Positions 18,064-27,873 are shown, numbered from the stretch's first letter. The stretch is 64,000 bases of DNA from Microbacteriaceae bacterium PS02332 (GCA_029959645.1 JASCOJ010000001.1:1-64000), one strand, 5' to 3'. A program made the numbers and translations. The notes: generated by a model not told the origin, from the sequence alone.

Positions 18064-19479
18064 TCAGCGGTCGCGGAGCACGAGCGCGCACGGGACGTCC
18101 GCGGTCCACGACCCCGGCTGGGTCCGCACGACGACGACGGCGGACCGGTCCGCCCGGCAGGTCGCCTCGGCCCGCGTGACCTGCGGCGCCCACTCCGGCC
18201 CGGTGCTCCGCTGGGCGACGCCGGGCAGGTTCCCCACCCACGTGGCGACGACCACCGTGACCACGCACCAGCCGACGGCCGACAGGACCACGCGGAGCGC
18301 GCCTCCCGGCCTGGAGGCCCGGACCGCCGCCCGACGCCCGCTGCGGCCGGCTCGGGACGGCCGGTCGACGAGGACCGCCGCCGCGACCAGGACCGCGGCG
18401 CTGAGCAGCATGCCCGCGGCCGCCGCGTACCGGGACGGCGTCGCCGTGACGAGCACCGCGGGAGCGGCCTGCGACCACCGACCGTCGCCCGAGGCGTTGG
18501 CGAGGAGGGCCGCGGTCCAGACGGCGGCGGAGCCCGCGGCGAGCACCAGGGTGAGCGCGGCCGCGCGCCACCGGCCCTCGTGGACCGCCACGACCACGCC
18601 GAGGAGCACGAGACCGACCACCAGCACGGCCGGCACGGCGACCACCGCCCACCCGTGTGCGACGACGGCGCGCGCGACGGCGGCGACGTCCGCGTCCCAG
18701 AGGCCGCCGACGGTCTGCAGCGCCCAGCCGGCGACGACGTCGGCGGCGGCCGGGTCCCCGGGGGTCGAGGCACGGTCGGTGGTGAGGGCGGTGACGACCT
18801 GTGCGGCGCCCGACCCGAGCGCGGCGACCGTCACGGGCAGGGCGAGGAGGCGGTGGCCGCGGACGCGCTGCCCGTCGGGTGCCCGACCGGCCCGGACCGG
18901 GACCCAGGCGAGCACGAGGAGCGGCAGGGCGAACACCGCCTGCACCTCGGTCAGACCGACCAGGACCGCCACGCCGGCGAGGGTGCCGGCACCCCACCAC
19001 GAGCGGGCTCGGTACGCGAAGAGCCACGGCGCGAGGACGAGTCCGGAGGTGTGCAGGTTCGCGGCGTTGCCGGACACCTCCCACGGTGCCGTCGGCAGCA
19101 GCACGGGGACGGCGGCGAGCAGGAGGCGGAGCGGCCAGGACGGCACGACGTCGCGTGCCAGGAGGAACACCGCGGCGCACACCGCGCCGGTCAGGAGGCA
19201 GCAGGTCGCCGACACGACGAGCGCGTACTCGCGGACCGGGGGCACGAGCGCGACGTCGACGACGAGCCGCGGCACCAGGTGCAGGTAGCCGGCGTAGGGG
19301 TGCAGGAGCGCCTCCACCGGTCCGAGGGCGAGCCGCTCGCGGAGGAACACCTCCCCGTCCTCGGCCCAGACCGTGCCCCGGGCGACCGGACCGAGCCGAC
19401 CCCAGGCGACCCAGGCGGCGAGGAGCCCGACCACCGCCGCGGCGGGGGCCGTCCCGATGCCGTCCCGTGTCCGTCCCAT
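18064..19479 (-). CDS. Multi-pass membrane protein of unknown function
   Basis: The 471-residue protein has around ten hydrophobic helices. After the first helix is a loop with VWAEDGEVFLRERLALGPVEALLHPYAGYLH, a pattern like the first extracytoplasmic loop of GT-C lipid-linked glycosyltransferases, with acidic residues in WAEDGE. A GT-C-type role in adding sugars from polyprenyl donors is plausible, but no family is recognised with confidence. It lies between two O-antigen-ligase-like genes and is convergent with the first. TACCGT (19488-19493) eight bases before the ATG suggests a leaderless message. Confidence 0.75.
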   Translation of the reverse strand: MGRTRDGIGTAPAAAVVGLLAAWVAWGRLGPVARGTVWAEDGEVFLRERLALGPVEALLHPYAGYLHLVPRLVVDVALVPPVREYALVVSATCCLLTGAVCAAVFLLARDVVPSWPLRLLLAAVPVLLPTAPWEVSGNAANLHTSGLVLAPWLFAYRARSWWGAGTLAGVAVLVGLTEVQAVFALPLLVLAWVPVRAGRAPDGQRVRGHRLLALPVTVAALGSGAAQVVTALTTDRASTPGDPAAADVVAGWALQTVGGLWDADVAAVARAVVAHGWAVVAVPAVLVVGLVLLGVVVAVHEGRWRAAALTLVLAAGSAAVWTAALLANASGDGRWSQAAPAVLVTATPSRYAAAAGMLLSAAVLVAAAVLVDRPSRAGRSGRRAAVRASRPGGALRVVLSAVGWCVVTVVVATWVGNLPGVAQRSTGPEWAPQVTRAEATCRADRSAVVVVRTQPGSWTADVPCALVLRDR

Positions 19480-19487
19480 CGCGCCAG

Positions 19488-19493
19488 ACGGTA
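19488..19493 (-). promoter_or_regulatory. Leaderless -10 of the membrane protein at 18064-19479
   Basis: TACCGT lies eight bases before the ATG and no ribosome binding site is visible. The opposite, divergent gene has CAGTAT six bases before its ATG at 19573, a weaker match to the same pattern. Confidence 0.45.
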
Positions 19494-19572
19494 GTGCGCC
19501 ATGCACGATCCGCGATGTCGCCGCTCCGCGACGGCGCAGGTCGCGTCCGGCGCGGTGCGCCAGTATGGACGG

Positions 19573-20874
19573 ATGACGGACGCCCGGACGACGCGACGCG
19601 TGCTCGCGCGCCGGTACCTGTCCGCGTGGATCGGGTTCTCGGCCGGCGGACGGTTCAGCCAGGCGCTGGCCACGGCGATCGTGCTGTTCGCGTTCGGGGA
19701 GCCGACCGTGCGGGTCCTCGTCGGCACCGCGGGCACGTGGGCGGTGCTCGTCACGCTCGTCGTCCTCGCCGGCCTCAGTCTGCTCGGCCAGCGGTACCGG
19801 ATCGAGTGGCACGGCGTCCTGCCGCTGTCCCTGCTCGCCTTCGTCGGCTACTGCGCGCTCAGCGTGCTCTGGAGCGAGTACTCCTGGGTCGCGCTCCGCG
19901 GCTTCGCCGAGACCGTCGGCTTCGTCGGACTCGGGCTGTACCTCGCGCTCGGCCGGGACCTCGTCCAGGTGATCCGCGCGTGCGGAGACGCCTTCCGGGT
20001 CCTGCTCGTCGTCGCCCTCGGGCTCGAGGTGCTCGCCGGGCTCGTGCTCGACGTCCCCTTCCCCGCGTTCGGCATCCACGGCGACATCGCCTACGGCGGC
20101 CCGATCCAGGGCATCGGCGGGACGCGCAACGTGATGGGGTTCGTCGCGGCGACGGCGCTCGTCACCTTCGTCGTCGAGTACCTCACCCGGTCGGTCCCGC
20201 GTTGGCGGGCCATCGGGTCCACCGCCCTCGCGGTGGTCACGCTCATGCTCGTGCAGTCGCCGATCACCGGGCTCGCGATGATCGCCCTCGCGGTCGCCGC
20301 CCTCGCGATGTGGTCCCTGCGGCACGCGCGACCGACCGCACGCCCGGTCGTCAACACGGTGCTCGGCGCGGCCGTCGTCGCGATCGGCGCGGTGCTCGTC
20401 ATCGCCCGGGACCGCGTCCTGCCCGAGATCGGTGCCGCGGGCGGCACGTCGACCCGGCTCGCCCTGTGGGCGCAGATCCGCGTCTTCATCGAGCAGCACC
20501 CGGTCCAGGGCTGGGGCTGGGTGGGCACCTGGCCGAGCGAGCCGGTCGTCCCCTACGTCACGTTCATCGACCCGTCCGGCGCCCGCTTCACCTCCGGGCT
20601 CGACGTCGTCGTCGACGCCTGGCTGCAGATCGGCCTCGCGGGGATGCTCCTGCTGGTGGCCGCCGCCGCGCTCGCCTTCGCCCGCTCCTGGGTCACCGCG
20701 ACGACCTACCCGGGTGTCGCGTACGTCTGGCCCGCCGCCGTGCTCGTGCTCCTCGGCGTGACGAGCACGGCCGAGAGCACGCTGCTGCACGGTGCCGGCC
20801 TCATGGTGTTCGTCACCGTGCTCGTGGTGTCCGCCCGGCGGCGGTCGTGGCGGCGGCGTCTGCCGCACCTCTGA
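19573..20874 (+). CDS. O-antigen ligase/polymerase-like membrane protein
   Basis: The 433-residue protein has about ten membrane helices and the loop region STRLALWAQIRVFIEQHPVQGWGW, then GLDVVVDAWLQIGLAGMLLL, like the protein at 16687. The two are clearly related in layout but their sequences differ, so they are not a recent duplication. It should act on lipid-linked glycans outside the cell. ATG at 19573 was chosen over an upstream in-frame ATG at 19501 because the upstream part is basic, unlike a membrane protein start, and overlaps the divergent promoter. It is convergent with the polyprenol-mannose synthase. Confidence 0.84.
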   Translation: MTDARTTRRVLARRYLSAWIGFSAGGRFSQALATAIVLFAFGEPTVRVLVGTAGTWAVLVTLVVLAGLSLLGQRYRIEWHGVLPLSLLAFVGYCALSVLWSEYSWVALRGFAETVGFVGLGLYLALGRDLVQVIRACGDAFRVLLVVALGLEVLAGLVLDVPFPAFGIHGDIAYGGPIQGIGGTRNVMGFVAATALVTFVVEYLTRSVPRWRAIGSTALAVVTLMLVQSPITGLAMIALAVAALAMWSLRHARPTARPVVNTVLGAAVVAIGAVLVIARDRVLPEIGAAGGTSTRLALWAQIRVFIEQHPVQGWGWVGTWPSEPVVPYVTFIDPSGARFTSGLDVVVDAWLQIGLAGMLLLVAAAALAFARSWVTATTYPGVAYVWPAAVLVLLGVTSTAESTLLHGAGLMVFVTVLVVSARRRSWRRRLPHL

Positions 20875-20904
20875 GCCGCTGCCGGGGACCCCGACGGACC
20901 TGGG

Positions 20905-21651
20905 TCAGGAGCGCTGCAGGCGGAGCCGGCGCTGCACTCCCCACAGGGTCGTGCGGAGCATGGCCTCGACGACGATCGCCTGGCTCATCTTCGACACCCC
21001 GTGTACCCGGTCGCGGAAGCGGATGGGGACCTCGACGATGCGGCCCCCGAGGTCGTGCACGCGGAGCGTCATGTCGACCTGGAAGCAGTAGCCCTTCGAG
21101 TCGACCGCGTCGAGGTCCATCCGCGCGATCGCCTCGGCGCGGTAGACCCGGAAGCCGGCGGTGATGTCCCGCACGTCGAGTCCGAGGACGACCCGCGCGT
21201 AGGCGTTGCCCCCACGGCTGAGGAACTCACGGTGCCGCGGCCAGTCGACGACCGAGCCGCCGGGCGTCCACCGGGAACCGATGGCGAGCTGCACGTCGTC
21301 GGCCGGGTCCGCGTCGACCACCGCGGCGATGAGCGCGGGCAGGCGGTCGGCGGGGTGCGAGCCGTCGGCGTCCATCTCGACGAGCAGGTCGAACCCCCGC
21401 TCGAGTCCCCACCGGAAGCCGGCGACGTACGCGGTGCCGAGCCCGAGCTTCCCCGTGCGGCGGAGCAGGTGCACGCGCTCGTCCTGGGCTGCGATCGTGG
21501 CGACGAGGTCACCGGTGCCGTCGGGGCTCCCGTCGTCGACGACGAGCACGTTCGCGGTCGGGACCGCCTGCAGGACGACGTCGAGGATCGTGCGGACGTT
21601 CTCGGCCTCGTCGTAGGTCGGGATGACGACCAGCGGGCGCGCCGCGGTCAT
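20905..21651 (-). CDS. Polyprenol monophosphomannose synthase-like GT2
   Basis: The 248-residue GT2 enzyme has VVIPTYDEAENV, VVDDGSPDGTGDL, VEMDADGSHPADRLP (DXD site) and the dolichol-phosphate-mannose-synthase signature GSRWTPGGSVVDWPRHREFLSRGGN, followed by DITAGFRVYRAEA. It should transfer mannose (or glucose) from a nucleotide sugar to polyprenyl phosphate on the cytoplasmic side, making the donor for GT-C enzymes such as the membrane proteins nearby. It has no membrane domain. The ATG overlaps the stop codon of the upstream GT2 gene by four bases, so the two are translationally coupled. Confidence 0.9.
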   Translation of the reverse strand: MTAARPLVVIPTYDEAENVRTILDVVLQAVPTANVLVVDDGSPDGTGDLVATIAAQDERVHLLRRTGKLGLGTAYVAGFRWGLERGFDLLVEMDADGSHPADRLPALIAAVVDADPADDVQLAIGSRWTPGGSVVDWPRHREFLSRGGNAYARVVLGLDVRDITAGFRVYRAEAIARMDLDAVDSKGYCFQVDMTLRVHDLGGRIVEVPIRFRDRVHGVSKMSQAIVVEAMLRTTLWGVQRRLRLQRS

Positions 21652-22694
21652 CGTGCGGAGGACCCGTCGGATGCGTCGCGGGCGGGCAGGACGCGGCTGG
21701 CGACGTCCTCGGGGGTGCCCTGCTCGGGCGCGGAGTGGTCGAGCGGGAGCCGTCGCTCCGAGCGGCCGGGCGCCGAGTAGGTCAGGTAGTTGAGGCGACT
21801 GGTCTCCCGACGCAGCCGGGTGATGCCCTCGAGGATGAACCCGAGGATCCAGGTCAGGAACGCGATCACCATGAGCGACGCCGCCAGGAACGCGGTCGGG
21901 AACCGCGGCACGAGTCCGGTCTCGCCGTACTCGACGAACAGCGGGATCGCGAGCACCAGGGCCACGAGCGCGAACACGGCGCCGATGAGGCCGTGGAACA
22001 GCACCGGACGCTCGAAGCGGATCAGGTGCGCGATGAGCGACAGGATCTTGAAGCCGTCGCTGTAGGTGTTGAGCTTCGACTCGGTGCCCTCCGCGCGGTC
22101 GCGGAAGCCGACGGGGACCTCGGTGTGCGGGACACGCAGGTTCATCACGTGCACGGTCAGCTCGGTCTCGGTCTCGAACTCGCGCGAGAGCGCCGGGAAC
22201 GACTTGACGAAGCGGCGGGACATCACGCGGTAGCCGCTGAGCATGTCGGAGACCGGCGTGCCGAAGAGCCGACCGACGACGCGGTTGAACGCGCGGTTGC
22301 CGGCCTCGTGCCCCGGGCGGTAGGCCGTCGACGAGGGGTCGTCCTGGCGCACGCCGAGGATGTGGTCGTACGGTCCCTCGAGGAGGGTGCGGATCATCTC
22401 CGGCGCCGCCGCGGCGTCGTAGGTGTCGTCGCCGTCGATCATCAGGTAGACGTCGGCGTCGATGTCACCGAACGCGCGGCGGATGACGTTGCCCTTGCCC
22501 TTGGTGTGCTCGTAGCGCACCTCGGCGCCGGCGCGACGGGCTTCCTCGTCCGTGCCGTCGCTGCTGTTGTTGTCGTACACGTAGACGTGGATCCCCGGCA
22601 CGGCGGCCTTGAGGTCCGTCACCACCTTGTGGATCGCGGGTGCCTCGTTGTGGCAGGGAACGATCGCAGCGATGACGAGGTCGTCGGGAGTCAC
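21648..22694 (-). CDS. GT2 glycosyltransferase with C-terminal membrane helices
   Basis: The 348-residue protein has AAIVPCHNEAPAI, VYDNNSSDGTDE, and MIDGDDTYDA as the DXD site. The motif SDMLSGYRVMSRRFVKSFP precedes two C-terminal membrane helices (about 235-300). This is the plan of DPM1/GtrB-like enzymes that load a sugar on polyprenyl phosphate. The GtrA protein encoded divergently at 22820 would be the fitting flippase partner. GTG at 22694 has AAGGA eight bases upstream. A TAGCCT hexamer at 22764-22769 may be its -10. It overlaps the next gene by four bases. Confidence 0.88.
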   Translation of the reverse strand: MTPDDLVIAAIVPCHNEAPAIHKVVTDLKAAVPGIHVYVYDNNSSDGTDEEARRAGAEVRYEHTKGKGNVIRRAFGDIDADVYLMIDGDDTYDAAAAPEMIRTLLEGPYDHILGVRQDDPSSTAYRPGHEAGNRAFNRVVGRLFGTPVSDMLSGYRVMSRRFVKSFPALSREFETETELTVHVMNLRVPHTEVPVGFRDRAEGTESKLNTYSDGFKILSLIAHLIRFERPVLFHGLIGAVFALVALVLAIPLFVEYGETGLVPRFPTAFLAASLMVIAFLTWILGFILEGITRLRRETSRLNYLTYSAPGRSERRLPLDHSAPEQGTPEDVASRVLPARDASDGSSAR

Positions 22695-22819
22695 GGGATA
22701 GGGTCCTTCAGCGGTCGCGGATCCGTCGAGCGGCTGGGGCCCAGGTCGCGGAACCCCTGCGAGAGGCTAACAGTTCCCCGGGTGGTCGGCGGCGCCACAC
22801 CCCGGGCGGAGAGGACAGC

Positions 22820-23296
22820 GTGGAGACAGCAGCGGAGCGGATCGTCGGGCACCTGCGGCGCGGGGGCTCGTTCCTCGTCGTCGGCGGGATCGGCTTCGTG
22901 GTCGACGCGCTCGTCTACAACGCCCTGGTGTTCTGGGGCGGGCACGGGCCGCTGTTCGCACTCCCCCTGGTCGGGAAGGTCATCGCCGTCGCCTCGGCGA
23001 GCGTCGTGACCTACTTCGGCAGCCGGCTCTGGACCTACCGCGACCGCTCCGGCGGCCAGACCCTGCGGAGCTTCCTCGTGTTCGCGCTCCTCAACGTGAT
23101 CGCGATCGTCCTGCAGCTCGGCTGCCTCGCGGTATCGCGGTACCTGCTGCACCTCGACTCGCCGCTGGCCGACAACGTCTCCGGCACCCTCGTCGGGCAG
23201 GCGGTGGCCACGGTGTTCCGCTACGTCGCGTACGGCCGGTTCGTCTTCCCGGACGACGAGGACGCCGCGGACGAAGCCGTCGCCGACGTCGTCTGA
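22820..23296 (+). CDS. GtrA family membrane protein
   Basis: The 158-residue protein has four membrane helices and the GtrA signature features: GGIGFVVDALVYNAL in the first helix and ASVVTYFGSRLWTYRDR after the second. GtrA proteins are thought to flip polyprenyl-linked monosaccharides made by GtrB-like enzymes to the outer face. The GT2 at 21648-22694 and the polyprenol-mannose synthase are the likely partners. In mycobacteria a GtrA gene lies beside purK. GTG at 22820 follows GGAGAGGA at suitable spacing. The C-terminal tail is acidic. Confidence 0.9.
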   Translation: METAAERIVGHLRRGGSFLVVGGIGFVVDALVYNALVFWGGHGPLFALPLVGKVIAVASASVVTYFGSRLWTYRDRSGGQTLRSFLVFALLNVIAIVLQLGCLAVSRYLLHLDSPLADNVSGTLVGQAVATVFRYVAYGRFVFPDDEDAADEAVADVV

Positions 23297-23347
23297 CGGG
23301 CACCGCGACGCGACGGCCGGGCCGGGCCCGGTCCGCCGCGCCGACGG

Positions 23348-25477
23348 TCAGCGCTCGTCGACCCGGTAGATCCAGAGCGACTGCTGGCCCTGGGTCACCT
23401 CGCGCACCTCGGAGATGCAGCTGTCGGTGACGGGCTGGTCGGACAGCACGTACTGCACGTTCTGCTGGGCGAACCGGCTGCAGCCGTCGAACGACACCTG
23501 GATCTGGTCACGGACCGGCAGCGACAGCTGCGGGGCGCCGTCCCCGTCACGCCAGTTCACGTTCGCGAGACGGTTCCAGATCTCCTCGAAGCGGCCCGAG
23601 GGGTCGATCTCGTGCCACATCTCCTCCGGCGGGTACGTCTGCACGCCGTTGTAGGAGTGCGCCCCGGTCTCCAGGAGCATCGCCGTCGGCACGTACCCGC
23701 CGATCCCGACCCACCGGGCATCCGGCTGTCGGTCGACGATCTCGCCCACGGCGACCCCGGCGTCGGTCTGCGTCGCCAGGTCGAACACACCGCGGTACAG
23801 CGGGTTCGTCCCGCCGCCGACCACGACCGCCGCCGCGAGCAGCAGCAGGGCACCCGGGGCCACCCACCGGCGCGCGATGAGCAGGACGGCGACGGCGAGC
23901 ACCACCACGACGAGCCGCCAGGCGTGCGAGGCGCCGAGCACGTCCGCCCCGCCGATGCGCAGGCCGATGTAGACGAAGCCGGCGCTCCCGAGCACGAGGA
24001 CCGGCCCGTACCCGGCGATGCCCCACGGCGTCCGGGAGCGCGTCGGCACGACGGCGGTCCGGACCTCGGGGTCCTGGTCGTCGCGCGCCGGCTCGTCGGC
24101 CGGACGGGTTCCCACCCCGGCGTCGAGGCGCGACGCGACGAGGACCACCCCGACGAGCCCGAGCAGGTCGAACGCGAGGCGGAGGCGGGCGTCCGTGCTG
24201 CGGTCGAGCAGCAGCAGGTGGGCGAGCGCGTCCCAGTGCGGTACCAGCAGGAAGGCGAAGAGGACCCCGAGCACCACGACGGTCGCGAGCACCGGCCAGT
24301 CCAGCGCGCGGCGCCGCCGGAGTCCGGCCCACAGGACCCAGAGCAGGGCGGGCACCAGGAACACGACGACCATCAGCGGCGCGGCCGCCTCGGACTGGTT
24401 CACCGACAGGCCGCCGACCGCGCCGTACTGCAGCGACCGCTGGAAGGGCCCGCTGAACAGCGCGCTCAACCCCTCGACGCTCGTGGCACCGGTGCGTTCG
24501 AGACGCTGCCCCGGGTACACGGTCCCGAGCACGGCCGTGATCGTGTCGAGTCGCGTGAGCGCCCACACGCCGATGACGGCCACCGACCCGACGGCTGCGA
24601 GGGCGAGCGGGACGAGGCGACCGAGCGTCCGTCGCCAGGTCGTGCCCGGCGTGCGCAGCCGCTCGATGAGGAACCCGACCGCCAGGGCGACCAGGACGAC
24701 CGCGGCGGGGACCATGTACGGGACGTAGATGCTCATCACCATCGTGACGGTGAGGTACCCGGTGACCGCGGCGGCGACCACGACGGGCCAGCGCCGCCGG
24801 GACCGGAAGGCCCACAGCACCGCGGTGAGCCCGCTGAACGCCCAGGCCACCGGCCAGATGGTCGTCGGCAGGAACCACCACTGGACCATCGGCGACAGGC
24901 AGAGGGCGATCGCCAGGAACGCGGCGGTCGCGGGGCGGCGCGGCATGACCGTCACCGCGAAGACGTAGGCGGCGACCAGCGCGGCCAGCACCGGCAGCCA
25001 CCAGCGCACCGCCATGCCCTGGTCGAGCGGCAGGAAGAGGAAGCCGAGGACGTGCGGTCGGAAGACGCTGGACCAGTCCCAGGTGGGCAGGTCGTTCTGG
25101 ATGGTGGCGTCCATGCCGCCCGGGAACGACTGGTTCACGACCGGGAAGCCCTCGCGGATCTGCGAGAGGACCCAGCTCGACTGCACGAGCCACTCGTCAC
25201 TGCGGATGCCGCGGGGTTGCCCGGCGAGCAGGTCCGGGTCGTGGCCGCCGGACCCGAAGGACTGCCAGTACACGCCGCTGGAGTTCCCCGAGATGCCGAG
25301 CGCGACGAGGACCACGACGATCAGCAGCGCCACGACCGGGAAGCCGAGGAGCACGACGGGGTTCGGCATGCCGGATGGCCGCGGTGCGACCACCCGCTGC
25401 CAGGCGGCCTCCGCGCGCACCCACGCGGCGACCACGCGGTGGTCGGATCGGGATCGGTCGGCGGTGGTACGGCTCAC
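23348..25477 (-). CDS. Large multi-pass membrane protein, possible lipid-linked glycosyltransferase
   Basis: The 709-residue protein has a basic N-tail, about thirteen hydrophobic helices and a C-terminal extracytoplasmic domain of about 150 residues. The first large loop carries WQSFGSGGHDPDLLAGQPRGIRSDEW and VNQSFPGGMDATIQNDLPTWDW. Loops with conserved acidic residues after helix 1 are typical of GT-C enzymes, but I do not recognise the family. GTG at 25477 is preferred because it includes the whole basic tail; ATG at 25369, just before the first helix, is the alternative. It is convergent with gtrA and downstream of the repeat protein on the same strand. Confidence 0.75.
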   Translation of the reverse strand: MSRTTADRSRSDHRVVAAWVRAEAAWQRVVAPRPSGMPNPVVLLGFPVVALLIVVVLVALGISGNSSGVYWQSFGSGGHDPDLLAGQPRGIRSDEWLVQSSWVLSQIREGFPVVNQSFPGGMDATIQNDLPTWDWSSVFRPHVLGFLFLPLDQGMAVRWWLPVLAALVAAYVFAVTVMPRRPATAAFLAIALCLSPMVQWWFLPTTIWPVAWAFSGLTAVLWAFRSRRRWPVVVAAAVTGYLTVTMVMSIYVPYMVPAAVVLVALAVGFLIERLRTPGTTWRRTLGRLVPLALAAVGSVAVIGVWALTRLDTITAVLGTVYPGQRLERTGATSVEGLSALFSGPFQRSLQYGAVGGLSVNQSEAAAPLMVVVFLVPALLWVLWAGLRRRRALDWPVLATVVVLGVLFAFLLVPHWDALAHLLLLDRSTDARLRLAFDLLGLVGVVLVASRLDAGVGTRPADEPARDDQDPEVRTAVVPTRSRTPWGIAGYGPVLVLGSAGFVYIGLRIGGADVLGASHAWRLVVVVLAVAVLLIARRWVAPGALLLLAAAVVVGGGTNPLYRGVFDLATQTDAGVAVGEIVDRQPDARWVGIGGYVPTAMLLETGAHSYNGVQTYPPEEMWHEIDPSGRFEEIWNRLANVNWRDGDGAPQLSLPVRDQIQVSFDGCSRFAQQNVQYVLSDQPVTDSCISEVREVTQGQQSLWIYRVDER

Positions 25478-25568
25478 GCGGCGGGTCTCTCGGTTCGGGT
25501 TCGGTGGTCGTCGCCGACCCCCGGCGTCGCACGGACGGGACGGCGCGGATCGACGACGACCCCCGCCC

Positions 25569-27662
25569 TCACCGGACGGTGACGGCCTGGCAGCCGAGCA
25601 GGACGTTCTTCCCGGCCCCGACATTTATCGCATACGAGCACACGGTGTGCGAACCGGCTCGCGCGGTGAACGACTGGTTGATCCCGTGCGCCGCCCCCGC
25701 GGCGGGGAAGACCCGGGCGATGTCCGACCGTGCGGCGTTCGCAGGGCCGGATGCGACGCCCGCGCCGTCGAGGTAGGTGTCGACGCGCAGCGCTGTCGTC
25801 TGCTGGTCCGGGTCGATCGTCCACCCGTTCACCTGCACACGGCCCGCCGCCGGCGACGCCGCGTCCATCCCGCCGGACGGCGAGGAGCTGGCGGCGATCG
25901 TCACGGTCGAGCAGCCGAGGGCGGTGTCCGAACCGCCGGCGACGTTCACCGCGGTGACGCAGATGGTGTGGGACCCGGGGGTGAGGTCGTAGACCGCGTT
26001 GATCCCGTGGTTCGGTCCCGCCGCCGGGTACACCCGACCGACGTCGCTGCGCAGGCTGTTCGCCGTCGAGGTGCCGACCTGGACGCCGTCGACGGCGACC
26101 CGGACCTGCAGCGGGGCCGCGGTGTCGGGGTCGATCGTCCAGCCGTTCACGGTCGCGGTCGAACCGCTCGTCGTGACGTCCATGCCACCGAAGGGCGAGG
26201 TGTCCGCGACGGTGACGGTGGCGCAGCCGAGTCGGGTCGGACCGCCCGGGGCGACCATGTCCAGGCCGTACGCGCACACCTGGTGGGTGCCACCGGTGGC
26301 GGCGACGGTGGTCGCGATGCCGTGCCGGTCGCCGTAGTTCACGTAGTGGCGCGCGACGTCGGGCCGGGACGCGTCGGCGTTCGAGCGGCTGGCCAGCACG
26401 TCGTCGACGTAGACGTCGACCACGACGGGTGCCGCGGTGTCCGGGTCGATGGACCACCCGTTCACGGTGATCTTCCCCGCGGTGGTCGAGGAGGCGTCCA
26501 TGCCGCCGAACGGGGACCCGGTGGACACGGCCACCGTCCGGCAGGACCCGATCTGGGCGTTGGACCCGGAGCCGACGTTGATGCCGACGGCGCAGATCGA
26601 GTGGGTGCCGCCGCCGACGGTCAGGGTGCTGAGGATGCCGTGGTCGTTCCCGGCCCCTGCGTACTGCTGTCCGACGTCGGGGCGGGAGGCGTTCGCGGGC
26701 AGGGTGCCGAGCAGCTTGCCGTCGGAGTACCACTGCACCTGCACGGTCTGGGTCTTCGCGTTCGGGTCGATCGCCCAGCCGCTGACCTGCACGTACCCCG
26801 GGCCGTACTGCACGGCGTCGATGGCGCCGAAGGGGTTGTCCGCCGTCGAGACCCCGAACCAGTCGTTGTAGAGGCGCCAGAAGTTGCGGTTGCCGTACGC
26901 GGAGCAGGAGTCGCCGGTGCCGTAGAGGTTGGTCAGCGCGGCCTGGTTCGGCGTGTACGGCGTGTAGTAGTACAGCGCGGCGGTCGCCTTGTTCTGGATG
27001 TACACGGTCTTCGTGCCGCACCCGGCGTTCGGGTTGTACTGCACGGCACGGTTCGCACCGGGGCCGAACCAGGTGAAGTAGTTGCTCGTGCCGGCGGGGT
27101 TGCCGTAGCGCTTCCACTGCCACGACGCCCAGTACACCTGGTTGCCGACGCCGCCGTAGGCCGGGTCGCACCCGCCGTTGGCGCTGTCCGGGCAGGCGTA
27201 GCCCATGGCACGGTCCAGCCGTCCGGCCGACGGGCCGCGCGCGGTGGAGCCGTTCACGAGGGTCTGCTCCTTCTGGAGCGTGACGATGATGACCTTCGGG
27301 TTGATCCCGCACGCGGCGCCCACGCGGGCGATGACCTGCGCGGCGGAGAGCGACGACCCACCGGTGACGGCGTTGCACATGGCGTCGGCGCCGTGGCTGT
27401 TCAGGGAGAAGCGTCCGACGTTGAGGCAGGAGCTGTTCGAGCAGGTCCCGATCTGGGCGTCGAGGAACGTCTGGATCTGGGACTCGTTCATCCCGGACCC
27501 GTTGTAGAACTCGGCGTCCGGGATGATGTTGCCCGGGTCGAACTGCGATCCGCTGAGTGCGGACGCCCGGTCTTGGGAGGCCTGCGGCCCCGCGATCTGG
27601 AACCCGACGAGGATGCTCGCGACGGCGAGCACGCTCGAGAGGACGGCGATGGCCTTCTGCAC
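25569..27662 (-). CDS. Secreted cell-surface protein with four 105-residue repeats
   Basis: The 697-residue protein has a signal peptide (about 1-27). Residues about 45-270 form a cysteine-containing domain with NPKVIIVTLQKEQTLV and RAMGYACPDS, reminiscent of lysozyme-like or so-called hemagglutinin domains; the Glu in LQKEQ may be catalytic, which is inference. Four tandem repeats follow (about 275-380, 381-486, 487-592, 593-697). Each starts SPFGGMD, has VNGWTIDPDT, ANxxRxDVxRxYP, HGI and ends in a cysteine pair around GSHTVC and LGC. The same repeat occurs twice in the GH6 protein. GTG at 27662 is fixed by a perfect AGGAGG. Confidence 0.85.
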   Translation of the reverse strand: MQKAIAVLSSVLAVASILVGFQIAGPQASQDRASALSGSQFDPGNIIPDAEFYNGSGMNESQIQTFLDAQIGTCSNSSCLNVGRFSLNSHGADAMCNAVTGGSSLSAAQVIARVGAACGINPKVIIVTLQKEQTLVNGSTARGPSAGRLDRAMGYACPDSANGGCDPAYGGVGNQVYWASWQWKRYGNPAGTSNYFTWFGPGANRAVQYNPNAGCGTKTVYIQNKATAALYYYTPYTPNQAALTNLYGTGDSCSAYGNRNFWRLYNDWFGVSTADNPFGAIDAVQYGPGYVQVSGWAIDPNAKTQTVQVQWYSDGKLLGTLPANASRPDVGQQYAGAGNDHGILSTLTVGGGTHSICAVGINVGSGSNAQIGSCRTVAVSTGSPFGGMDASSTTAGKITVNGWSIDPDTAAPVVVDVYVDDVLASRSNADASRPDVARHYVNYGDRHGIATTVAATGGTHQVCAYGLDMVAPGGPTRLGCATVTVADTSPFGGMDVTTSGSTATVNGWTIDPDTAAPLQVRVAVDGVQVGTSTANSLRSDVGRVYPAAGPNHGINAVYDLTPGSHTICVTAVNVAGGSDTALGCSTVTIAASSSPSGGMDAASPAAGRVQVNGWTIDPDQQTTALRVDTYLDGAGVASGPANAARSDIARVFPAAGAAHGINQSFTARAGSHTVCSYAINVGAGKNVLLGCQAVTVR

Positions 27663-27873
27663 GACGGGGGCCTCCTGGGCGGCGGGTCGGTGTGGTTGGC
27701 ACGCGGCCTGCGGCGCGCGGTCGGTCGGGCCCTGTCCTGACCGGGTCACACGTGTACCGGAAGGCTACCTGGATCACAGTGGCCACACAGCCCCCACCGC
27801 TGCCCCCGAACGGGAGGCACGCTCACCGCCGTCGCGCGGCGCACCGTCCCCACGCCGGGCGCCCGGTGACCGC

